Shown: positions 1 through 6,549 of the stretch, one piece after another
Layout of the letters: every line of letters starts with the position of its first letter
Position numbering within the stretch: position 1 is the stretch's first letter
NCBI GenBank assembly: GCA_030597485.1
Contig: JAUVRU010000077.1
Coordinates: forward strand, 1-7,547
Length of the DNA stretch: 7,547 bases
Origin: Anaerolineae bacterium
GTDB taxonomy: Bacteria; Chloroflexota; Anaerolineae; 4572-78; NAK82
Reading direction: 5' to 3'
Program-made: the position numbers and the translations under genes
Notes under the pieces: model-generated
Database searches by the model: none
What the model saw: only the letters and a program-made list of their open reading frames with translations
What the model was told of the DNA's origin: nothing

Positions 1-158
1 AACAGGATGTCCTTCAAGGGCCTGAGAGAGGTCGGGAGCTGCATGAGCAATTCCTGATACTCTTTGCGTTGTTCCTCGGAAAGGCTTTCCCAGACCTGCC
101 TGATCGTATCGTGGGCCGACTCGGAGACATCCGGCGCCAGTTCATCATTTGGAGTCAT
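1..158 (-). CDS. Hypothetical acidic helical protein, N-terminal part only (runs off left edge)
   Basis: Reading the minus strand from the ATG at 158, 52 codons stay open to the window edge, so only the N-terminus is seen. The protein begins MTPNDELAPDVSESAHDTI and continues with charged, probably helical sequence (WESLSEEQRKEYQELLMQLP). It has no signal peptide and no membrane segment in the visible part. I do not recognise a family. The start is well supported: a Shine-Dalgarno GAGGG (plus-strand 165-169) lies six bases upstream of the ATG, and a TATAAT promoter box sits just above it. The gene is divergent from the glycoside operon and shares its 188-base control region, so a regulatory or functional link is possible but not shown. 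Two competing plus-strand frames overlap here but lack comparable start signals. Confidence 0.62.
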   Translation of the reverse strand, partial: MTPNDELAPDVSESAHDTIRQVWESLSEEQRKEYQELLMQLPTSLRPLKDIL

Positions 159-175
159 AGCAATCCCTCACGATT

Positions 176-191
176 CCCATTATACTATGGG
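176..191. promoter_or_regulatory. Inverted repeat CCCAT-N6-ATGGG over the divergent -10 box (possible operator)
   Basis: Perfect 5-base arms, CCCAT at 176-180 and ATGGG at 187-191, flank a 6-base centre. The repeat covers most of the minus-strand TATAAT box, a position where a dimeric repressor would block transcription. The arms are short, so chance is a real alternative; no regulator gene is visible in the window. Confidence 0.25.
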
Positions 192-207
192 CCATCCGGC
201 CGAGCAA
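179..207 (-). promoter_or_regulatory. Sigma70-like promoter for the divergent minus-strand gene
   Basis: On the minus strand a perfect TATAAT -10 box (plus positions 179-184) is preceded, after exactly 17 bases, by TTGCTC (plus 202-207). TTGCTC matches the -35 consensus only in its first three bases. Transcription would begin near 172, giving a leader of about 14 bases that contains the GAGGG ribosome site. The -10 match, spacing and placement make this a good candidate; the weak -35 suggests an activator or modest strength. Confidence 0.55.
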
Positions 208-232
208 AAGGCACAGCCACCAGACAGCCGCG

Positions 233-262
233 TTGTTCTTCGATCTATGTTCGTGGTATACT
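233..262 (+). promoter_or_regulatory. Extended -10 sigma70-like promoter for the five-gene operon
   Basis: TTGTTC (233-238) and TATACT (257-262) are separated by 18 bases. The TG at 254-255, one base before the -10 hexamer, makes an extended -10 element. Transcription would start near 269, leaving a leader of roughly 78 bases before the first start codon at 347. No other equally good promoter is seen upstream of the operon, and the gaps inside it are too small for much independent control. Confidence 0.55.
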
Positions 263-346
263 GACCCAGAAGCAGCCCGGCCACACGAGAGGTATCGACA
301 AGGAAGGCACGTGGTTTCAACATGGCTGAAATGGAGTGACCGAAGT

Positions 347-1948
347 ATGAAATCGTCAGATCGTATGACAGCAGAAGGCATTCTGTTTACCGACCAATAT
401 CAGCTGACTATGGCCCAGCTCTATTTCCGCACCGGCCTGCGCGAGAGGCAGGCAGAGTTTGAGCACTTCTTCCGCCACTACCCTGATTATGGGCTTCACC
501 ACGCCGGGTACTGTATTAGCGCTGGCCTGGAATGGCTGTTGGACTGGATGCAACAAGCCCGTTTCCGTCCTGAGGACATCGAATACCTGCGTTGTCATAC
601 AGGGGGAGCCGGCAACCGTGTCTTCCACGACGATTTCCTGAAGTGGCTGCAGACGAACGGAACGTTTTCCGGCATTGCCATGCGCGCCATTCCGGAGGGA
701 CGAGTGGTGCATCCCAACGTGCCGTTGGTGGTAGTGCAGGGGCCGCTGGCAATGGCCCAGATCCTGGAAACGCCATTGCTGAATCAGCTTAACTTCCAGA
801 CCCTCATCGCCACCAAGGCCAATCGCATCCACCAGAGTGGTCGCGGCCAGCTGTTGCTGGAGTTTGGCGCGCGACGAGCGCAAGATCGAGGAGCGAACGC
901 CGGTACCCGGGCAGCTCTTATTGGCGGGGCGGACTTCTCTTCAAATGCAGGCATCTCGCACGTGCTGGGGTATCCGCCCAAGGGGACCCACGCCCACAGC
1001 ATGGTGCAGGCTTTTATGGCCCTGGGAGAGGGAGAGCTGGGGGCCTTCCGCGCCTATGCTGACATCTATCCAGATGACTGTTTGCTGTTGGTCGACACCA
1101 TCGACACGCTGGAAAGCGGCATCCCCAACGCCATTAAGGTCTTCGAAGATCTGCGCAGGAAGGGACACAGCCCGGTGGGCATTCGCCTGGACTCGGGCGA
1201 CCTGGCTTATCTGAGCATTCAGGCCGCCAGGATGCTTGACGAGGGAGGATTCCCCGACACTGCCATTGTGCTCTCAAACAACCTGGACGAACTGGTCATC
1301 TGGCAGATTATCACCCAGATCCAGGAGGAAGCGCCCCGATACGGCGTTGACCCCGACTGTCTCGTCCGGAGGCTCGTGTATGGCGTGGGCACCCGGCTGA
1401 TCACATCAGCCGGTCAGCCTGCCCTGGATGGAGTCTACAAGCTGGTCGCCATTCAGAACAAGAATCAGCTGGTGCCGGCCCTGAAAGTCTCGGAGACGCC
1501 GGAAAAGACGCTGAATCCGGGCCATAAGCTGGTATGGCGCGTGTACGACCGACGCGACAAGGCAACGGCCGACCTCCTTAGCCTGAGTGACGAGGACCCA
1601 CGCCAGGCACAACGGATCGTGTTACGTCACCCAACGGAACACACCAAGTACAGGGTCCTTCTCCAGGACGACATCCTGGAAATCGAACCCCTGTTGGTGG
1701 ACGTGCTCAAGGGCGGCGACCTGGTCTACGATCTGCCATCCATTGATGACATGCGCCTACGCCGTCAGGCCGATGTGGAGCGACTGGATCCAGGCGTCAG
1801 GCGGCTGATGAACCCGCACACTTACCACGTCTCCCTGACAGAAGGCTTGTGGGATCTTAAGCAAGGGCTGATCCGGTCGGCACGAACGGAGGGGTGTGGA
1901 AGCGACACGCGTGTCGCACAGGAAGCCAATGCCGAGGAAAGAACATGA
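347..1948 (+). CDS. pncB: Nicotinate phosphoribosyltransferase (long-form NAPRTase)
   Basis: This cytosolic enzyme joins nicotinate to PRPP, with ATP hydrolysis, to give nicotinate mononucleotide for NAD salvage (Preiss-Handler pathway, EC 6.3.4.21). Family motifs appear in order, counted from the start at 347: FTDQYQLTM (14-22), EFGARRAQ (172-179), GTHAHSM (213-219, with His217 aligning to the histidine that is phosphorylated in characterised members), IRLDSGDLA (279-287), SNNLDE (310-315), [10 protein letters not shown] (345-354) and DGVYKLVA (361-368). The length of 533 residues is nearer the long form (human enzyme 538) than E. coli PncB (about 400). I chose the ATG at 347 because GGAG at 333-336 lies ten bases upstream and family proteins begin just before the FTDQYQL motif. 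The frame is open back to 233, but that would add unlikely sequence across the promoter. An ATG at 365 is a weaker alternative with no ribosome site. It is the first gene of the operon, and its stop overlaps the next start. Confidence 0.95.
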   Translation: MKSSDRMTAEGILFTDQYQLTMAQLYFRTGLRERQAEFEHFFRHYPDYGLHHAGYCISAGLEWLLDWMQQARFRPEDIEYLRCHTGGAGNRVFHDDFLKWLQTNGTFSGIAMRAIPEGRVVHPNVPLVVVQGPLAMAQILETPLLNQLNFQTLIATKANRIHQSGRGQLLLEFGARRAQDRGANAGTRAALIGGADFSSNAGISHVLGYPPKGTHAHSMVQAFMALGEGELGAFRAYADIYPDDCLLLVDTIDTLESGIPNAIKVFEDLRRKGHSPVGIRLDSGDLAYLSIQAARMLDEGGFPDTAIVLSNNLDELVIWQIITQIQEEAPRYGVDPDCLVRRLVYGVGTRLITSAGQPALDGVYKLVAIQNKNQLVPALKVSETPEKTLNPGHKLVWRVYDRRDKATADLLSLSDEDPRQAQRIVLRHPTEHTKYRVLLQDDILEIEPLLVDVLKGGDLVYDLPSIDDMRLRRQADVERLDPGVRRLMNPHTYHVSLTEGLWDLKQGLIRSARTEGCGSDTRVAQEANAEERT

Positions 1949-3729
1949 CAACTTCTCCCTATTTCAGTCTGCTGAGGAATCACATTGATATCAGCCACGT
2001 CCCCTTCAGTGACCGCGGCTCGCGTTTGCTTGTCTTTCAGGCACCCGACAAGAGTCGCTTGTTGGTCAAGCTGGCTGAGCGATTGACCGAGATTCAACCC
2101 GACATTGAAGCCTACCGGCACCGGCCACCCTTCATTTCCGATCTCTGCCTGCTGGATGAGGAGTGGCAGGCACTGGAATTCGAGGTTGAGAGTCATCCAC
2201 ATGCGCTCGTTTTTCGCACCCGGCTGGGCGACTTCGGACTGGTCTTCCTGGGCCGACACACGCTGGCCTTCGGCCTGCCACCGCCGGTGACGGCTGGGTT
2301 GCGGCTGCCCGTGACACCTCCATTCTGGGAGCGGACGGAACATGGCGGCATGTTTAAATCAATCCGAAACATGATATACGCCAGCAACGGAGAGGCCGTG
2401 CGCAACGAGATCACACCCGAATCGGGCGGTTACACCATCGAGCTCGTCGTCAAGGCAGGAGACGATTGCGCTATCACGCTGACGGTTGGCAACAGCCCGG
2501 ACCTGCACGGGGAGGTCTTGCCGTTCTCTGTATCGCACGCGGCCGCGGAAAAGCGATGGCGAGAGTGGTTCGATCGCGTCCCGCCGGTGGCTGAGCGCTA
2601 CCGAGATACCTATGCCTACGCCTGGTGGATGATGGCCAACAACCTCATCAGGCCCCGCGGGAACGTATGCTATGAAGCCATGACGCCAGCCAAGATCCAT
2701 TACGTGGGACTAGGGTTGTGGGATAGTGCTATGCACGCCCTGGCCTACCGCCACGCTGATCCTGAGCTGGCTCGCAACCAGCTCCGTGCTATGCTGGAAC
2801 ACCAGCTGGCTGACGGTATGCTGCCCGACGCCATCTTCGACGAAGGCGTCGTCTCCACTATCGATCATCCCATCACTGCCGAGGTGACCAAGCCGCCCAT
2901 CATAGCTTGGGCAGCGCTCAAATTGGACGAAACCGCCCCCAACCTGGATTTCTTGAGAGAGATCTACCAGCCGCTGGTGCGCTGGAATGCCTGGTGGTTC
3001 AGCATGAACGACGACGACGTGGAGGGCCGGGCACAGTACAACCAGCCCGACTCATCAGGCCTGGATGACAGCCCGTTGTGGGACTTCGGGATGCCGGTGG
3101 AGTCACCCGACCTGAATACCTACCTGTGCGTGCAGATGGGATCGCTGGCGATGATAGCGGAAGGCCTGGGGATGGACGCCGAGGGAGCGATGTGGCGACG
3201 TCGGGCGGCCGCTATCGTGCGTCGCATGATTGAGGATTTCTGGGACGAGGAAGCCGGACTGTTCCGTGCATTTCATGACGACCAGCCCATCCCGGTGGTG
3301 ACGCCATTCAATTTGTATCCGTTGTGGACTGGCCAGCTGCCTGATGCTATCCGCGACCGCATCGTCGCCCATCTGACCGACACAGACGAATTCTGGGGTG
3401 AATATGCCATCCCCACCGTGGCCCGCAACGACCCGCGCTTTGAACCGGAGACGCTGTGGCGCGGTCCGGTATGGGCCAACGTCAACTACTTTTTCATCGA
3501 GGCCCTGAAACAGGCCGGTGAACACGTGTTGGCACGCAGATTGCGAGACAAGACGCTGGATCTGGTGATGGCCCAGCCCAGCATCTACGAGTACTACAGC
3601 GCAGACACCGGTCAGCCGCCACCCACCGCGGCCGACACCTTCGGATGGACTGCCGCCGTCTTCATAGACCTGGCAATTCAGGCCAGCCGCGAGGCACAAG
3701 ACGAGACATCAGGAGACCATCGGTCATGA
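1945..3729 (+). CDS. GH63 / mannosylglycerate-hydrolase-like glycosidase with extra N-terminal domain
   Basis: The 594-residue protein has a beta-rich N-terminal part (about 1-200) followed by an (alpha/alpha)6-barrel glycosidase domain (about 215-590). Barrel motifs of the GH63/MGH1-like group are clear: LWDSAMHAL (258-266), [10 protein letters not shown] (370-379), [13 protein letters not shown] (504-516), IYEYYS (547-552) and FGWTAAVF (566-573). By analogy with glucosylglycerate and mannosylglycerate hydrolases, Asp374 is the likely general acid and Glu549 the likely base. There is no signal peptide, so it should act in the cytosol. The characterised bacterial hydrolases I recall are shorter (about 420-450 residues), without this N-terminal domain, so the substrate cannot be read from the sequence. 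A role in trimming or recycling the glycoside made by the downstream genes is inferred from context; trehalase-like or debranching activity are alternatives. The ATG at 1945 overlaps the upstream stop (ATGA) and follows GAGGAAAG at 1934-1941. The open frame extends upstream to 1894, inside pncB, without good signals. Confidence 0.85.
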   Translation: MTTSPYFSLLRNHIDISHVPFSDRGSRLLVFQAPDKSRLLVKLAERLTEIQPDIEAYRHRPPFISDLCLLDEEWQALEFEVESHPHALVFRTRLGDFGLVFLGRHTLAFGLPPPVTAGLRLPVTPPFWERTEHGGMFKSIRNMIYASNGEAVRNEITPESGGYTIELVVKAGDDCAITLTVGNSPDLHGEVLPFSVSHAAAEKRWREWFDRVPPVAERYRDTYAYAWWMMANNLIRPRGNVCYEAMTPAKIHYVGLGLWDSAMHALAYRHADPELARNQLRAMLEHQLADGMLPDAIFDEGVVSTIDHPITAEVTKPPIIAWAALKLDETAPNLDFLREIYQPLVRWNAWWFSMNDDDVEGRAQYNQPDSSGLDDSPLWDFGMPVESPDLNTYLCVQMGSLAMIAEGLGMDAEGAMWRRRAAAIVRRMIEDFWDEEAGLFRAFHDDQPIPVVTPFNLYPLWTGQLPDAIRDRIVAHLTDTDEFWGEYAIPTVARNDPRFEPETLWRGPVWANVNYFFIEALKQAGEHVLARRLRDKTLDLVMAQPSIYEYYSADTGQPPPTAADTFGWTAAVFIDLAIQASREAQDETSGDHRS

Positions 3730-5267
3730 CAGATTGGGACGTGAAGGAACGACGCCAGCGGTGTAAGGCACTACAGGCCGATTTCTTTGCCAACCGGGCG
3801 CTGGTGATCGCTGCCAACCGTGGCCCGGTGACCTTCGAGTCAGCCGAGGACGGCAGCCTGCAGTGTCATCGCGGCGGCGGCGGACTGGTCACGGCGTTGA
3901 CTGGTCTATGCCGACATACCGATGCCACCTGGATCGCCTGTGCGCAAACCGAGGCCGACGCTGCCTGGCGGGAGGGAACCATCGCCTTGAGGGAAGGGTG
4001 CACACAAGACTCTGACGATTCTGGTGCTATCCGCGTGCAATTCCTCTCGCCCGACGCCTCAGCGTACGACGGTTACTACAACGTGATTGCCAACCCGCTG
4101 CTGTGGTTCTTGCAGCATTCCATGTGGGATGTTCCCCGGGCGCCGGTGATTGACCAATCCACCTGGCACGCCTGGGAGCACGGCTATGTGAGCGTCAATC
4201 TGCTCTTCGCGGAAGCCGTCGCCCAGCAGGTACAGACTGCCTCTCGCCCGACGCTGGTCATGCTGCAGGACTATCATCTGTACCTAACGCCTCGCTTCGT
4301 GCGCGAGAAGATGCGCGGGGTGGAGCAGCCAACGTTGCTGCATTTCGTTCACATTCCATGGCCCGGCCCCGAATACTGGCGTATCCTGCCACCGACCATG
4401 CGCCAGGCGATACTTGATGGCCTCTGTGGGGTGGACGTGTTGGGCTTGCAGACCCGCGAGGACGGGCTGAACTTCATTCGCACCTGCGAGTCATATCTGC
4501 CCGGAGCGCGAGTTAACTACAAACGAGGCCGGGTATCCTACCGAAATCGGGCCACATACGTGCGCGATTTTCCGATTTCCATAGATGTGAAGGCCCTGAG
4601 AGAGCTGGCACAGTCGTCAGAAGTCGCCGAGCATCGGGTCGAGATTCATAACATCGTGGAGGACGAACAACTCATCCTACGCATCGACCGCATCGAGCCG
4701 AGCAAGAACATCGTGCGCGGCTTCTTTGCCTTTGAGGAGATGCTGGACCTCTATCCCGAGCACCGAGGGCAGGTCAAGTTCCTGGCGATACTGGTGCCTT
4801 CGCGGCTGGAGGTGAACGAGTACCAGGACTATGCGGACGAACTCATGGCGGCTGCCGGGCGCGTCAACGCCAAGTACGGCGATAGTGAGTGGGAACCGGT
4901 GCGGCTGCTCGTGGGCGACGACTATGCCCGAGGAATCGCAGCGCTGCAGCGATACGATGTGTTGTTGGTCAACGCCATCGCCGATGGCATGAATCTGGTT
5001 GCCAAAGAGGGCCCCGTCGTCAACCAACGTTCTGGCGTGCTCATCCTTTCAGAGGGAGCAGGCGCACACCAGCGGCTGGAATCGGGAGCAACCATCATCT
5101 CGCCATGTGACGTGTATACCACAGCACAGGCTCTCCATCAGGCACTGGTCATGCCGGCCAAGGAGCGTCAGGATCGAGCAGCGCGACTGCGGTGCCTCGT
5201 GGAGCATGAGGACATCACAGTTTGGCTGTGTCGTCAGCTGGAGACCGTTGTGGAGCTGGGCTTGTGA
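3726..5267 (+). CDS. otsA: GT20 trehalose-6-phosphate synthase-like glycosyltransferase (OtsA type)
   Basis: GT20 retaining enzymes transfer glucose from a nucleotide sugar to glucose-6-phosphate, giving trehalose-6-phosphate. The 513-residue protein keeps nearly all known OtsA active-site residues. The acceptor site has Arg32 in ANRGPV, Tyr117/Tyr118 and Trp127 in DGYYNVIANPLLW, and Arg360 in PSRLEV. The nucleotide-sugar site has GGGGLV (50-55), His209 in HIPWP, Arg322 and Lys327 in RIDRIEPSK, and Asp420 to Glu428 in DGMNLVAKE. The acceptor residues match those that bind glucose-6-phosphate in E. coli OtsA, which favours real trehalose-6-phosphate synthesis. Two features are variant: the usual HDYHL is QDYHL (181-185), and HIPFP is HIPWPGPEYWR. 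Related GT20 enzymes making glucosylglycerol-phosphate, or pseudo-glycosyltransferases such as VldE, are possible but less likely. The ATG at 3726 overlaps the previous stop (ATGA) and follows AGGAGA at 3711-3716. The phosphatase partner lies two genes downstream. Confidence 0.88.
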   Translation: MTDWDVKERRQRCKALQADFFANRALVIAANRGPVTFESAEDGSLQCHRGGGGLVTALTGLCRHTDATWIACAQTEADAAWREGTIALREGCTQDSDDSGAIRVQFLSPDASAYDGYYNVIANPLLWFLQHSMWDVPRAPVIDQSTWHAWEHGYVSVNLLFAEAVAQQVQTASRPTLVMLQDYHLYLTPRFVREKMRGVEQPTLLHFVHIPWPGPEYWRILPPTMRQAILDGLCGVDVLGLQTREDGLNFIRTCESYLPGARVNYKRGRVSYRNRATYVRDFPISIDVKALRELAQSSEVAEHRVEIHNIVEDEQLILRIDRIEPSKNIVRGFFAFEEMLDLYPEHRGQVKFLAILVPSRLEVNEYQDYADELMAAAGRVNAKYGDSEWEPVRLLVGDDYARGIAALQRYDVLLVNAIADGMNLVAKEGPVVNQRSGVLILSEGAGAHQRLESGATIISPCDVYTTAQALHQALVMPAKERQDRAARLRCLVEHEDITVWLCRQLETVVELGL

Positions 5268-5268
5268 C

Positions 5269-5277
5269 GAGGAAAGG
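5269..5277 (+). promoter_or_regulatory. Ribosome binding site that fixes the GTG start of the GT4 gene
   Basis: GAGGAAAGG begins two bases after the stop of the GT20 gene and ends 12 bases before GTG at 5290. It is the only strong purine-rich site in the 22-base gap, and it supports the non-ATG start where the open frame alone would suggest a much longer protein. Confidence 0.6.
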
Positions 5278-5289
5278 CGACAGTCGAGC

Positions 5290-6549
5290 GTGAACCGACC
5301 AACCAGCGCAATCGTGCACTACACCGCGCCACCCGTCATTGGAGGCGTGGAGACCGTCATGCAGGCTCACGCGCAGACGTTCGTCCGGCTAGGGTATCCC
5401 GTCACAGTTGTTGCCGGCAGAGGAGAGGGGACGGAATTGCCTGCGGCAGCAGATTACATCTCTATCCCCGAGATCGATTCGTTGCACCCCCGTATAGTCA
5501 GCCTGAGCTCGCAGCTGGAAAACGGCGAGGTGCCGCCGGATTTTGATGATGTGGTAGATCAACTGGTCGCGGCCCTGTCTCCGGCCTTGAGTCGATTTGA
5601 CAATGTGATGGTGCATAACCTGTTCACCAAACACTTCAACCTGCCGGCGACAGCGGCACTTCATCGACTGTTGGACGCGAGCGAACTTCACCACTGCATT
5701 GCCTGGTGCCACGACTTCACCTGGACCAGTCCCAGTTCTCGTTCCAAGGTCCACGCGGGATACCCATGGGAGTTGCTGCGCTCTTTTCGCCCTGATGTGA
5801 CGTATGTCGTGGTGTCAGAACGCAGGAAGAGGGAGCTGGTGTCACTGCTCGGCTGCCCGTCGGACAAGATTCATGTCGTGTACAACGGCGTGGAACCTTG
5901 CAGCCTGCTCGGTCTGTCTGCTGAGGGATGGGCGTTGGTGAGCCGGCTGGGGCTGCTGGAAGCTGACATCATTCTGCTGATGCCCGTGCGTGTCACTCAA
6001 GCCAAGAACATAGAATACGCATTGCATCTGGTGGCGGCTATCAAGGCTCGCGGCCAGCGCCCCAAGCTGATCGTAACTGGCCCCCCTGATCCACACGACG
6101 CGGAAAGCATCGCCTACTTCCGGGAGCTGAAAGCGCTGCGCCAGCGATTGAACGTCGATGAGGAGGTGTCTTTTGTCTTCGAGGCTGGTCCCGAGCCGGG
6201 TCAACCATACACCATAGATGAACGTGTTGTCGGGGACCTCTTTCGGGTGAGTGACGTCACATTCATGCCCAGCCACAGGGAAGGGTTTGGCATGCCGGTG
6301 CTGGAGGCTGGGTTGGTCGGCGTGCCCGTTTTCTGCACGGACATCCCGGTGGCCGAAGAGATTGGGGGCCAGGACGTGACCACATTCAACGCAACCCAGG
6401 CGCCGGACCGTACGGCAGAAGCGATTGTCGGCTGGGCTGAGGAAAGCCCGATACATCGCCTGCGGCGCCGGGTTCGTCAGTCCTTCACCTGGGACGCGAT
6501 TTTCCGTCGGGACATCGCACCGCTGTTGAGCAACGCCGGGGTCGGGTGA
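5290..6549 (+). CDS. GT4 family retaining glycosyltransferase, acceptor unknown
   Basis: This 419-residue GT-B fold enzyme has an acceptor-side N-terminal half with the glycine-rich GGVET motif (18-22) and CHDFTW (140-145). The C-terminal nucleotide-sugar half has Arg234 and Lys239 in MPVRVTQAKN, which bind the donor diphosphate, and the family's E-x7-E motif EGFGMPVLE (Glu331, Glu339). No membrane segment or signal peptide is seen, so it is probably cytosolic. Family 4 covers many reactions (mannosyl-, glucosyl- and sucrose-phosphate-type transfers, TreT, mannosylglucosylglycerate synthase), and the sequence alone does not name the donor or acceptor. Its place between the synthase and phosphatase genes suggests it acts on the same sugar pathway. 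The start is GTG at 5290: no ATG lies between the upstream stop (5265-5267) and the GGVET motif. GAGGAAAGG at 5269-5277 is the ribosome site, with a slightly long 12-base spacer. The frame is open upstream to 4999, but that overlaps the GT20 gene deeply. Confidence 0.85.
   Translation: MNRPTSAIVHYTAPPVIGGVETVMQAHAQTFVRLGYPVTVVAGRGEGTELPAAADYISIPEIDSLHPRIVSLSSQLENGEVPPDFDDVVDQLVAALSPALSRFDNVMVHNLFTKHFNLPATAALHRLLDASELHHCIAWCHDFTWTSPSSRSKVHAGYPWELLRSFRPDVTYVVVSERRKRELVSLLGCPSDKIHVVYNGVEPCSLLGLSAEGWALVSRLGLLEADIILLMPVRVTQAKNIEYALHLVAAIKARGQRPKLIVTGPPDPHDAESIAYFRELKALRQRLNVDEEVSFVFEAGPEPGQPYTIDERVVGDLFRVSDVTFMPSHREGFGMPVLEAGLVGVPVFCTDIPVAEEIGGQDVTTFNATQAPDRTAEAIVGWAEESPIHRLRRRVRQSFTWDAIFRRDIAPLLSNAGVG

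Noticed and set aside
233..346. N-terminal extension of the nicotinate phosphoribosyltransferase back to 233
   Set aside because: The extension would overlap the best promoter of the operon, has no ribosome site at its start, and adds residues not expected in the family.
356..883. 175-codon open frame on the minus strand
   Set aside because: It is antisense to the N-terminal half of the well-supported nicotinate phosphoribosyltransferase; a shadow frame.
3103..3699. 198-codon open frame on the minus strand
   Set aside because: It is antisense to the catalytic barrel of the GH63-like gene, has no recognisable motif and has no promoter or ribosome site.
5842..6456. 204-codon open frame on the minus strand
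   Set aside because: It lies wholly inside the GT4 gene, which has intact catalytic motifs. The antisense translation shows no domain and is a typical shadow in G+C-rich DNA.
5290..6549. Assignment of the GT4 enzyme as TreT (trehalose glycosyltransferring synthase)
   Set aside because: TreT-type sequence hallmarks were not recognised, and a full OtsA/OtsB-like pair is already present. I left the function open.
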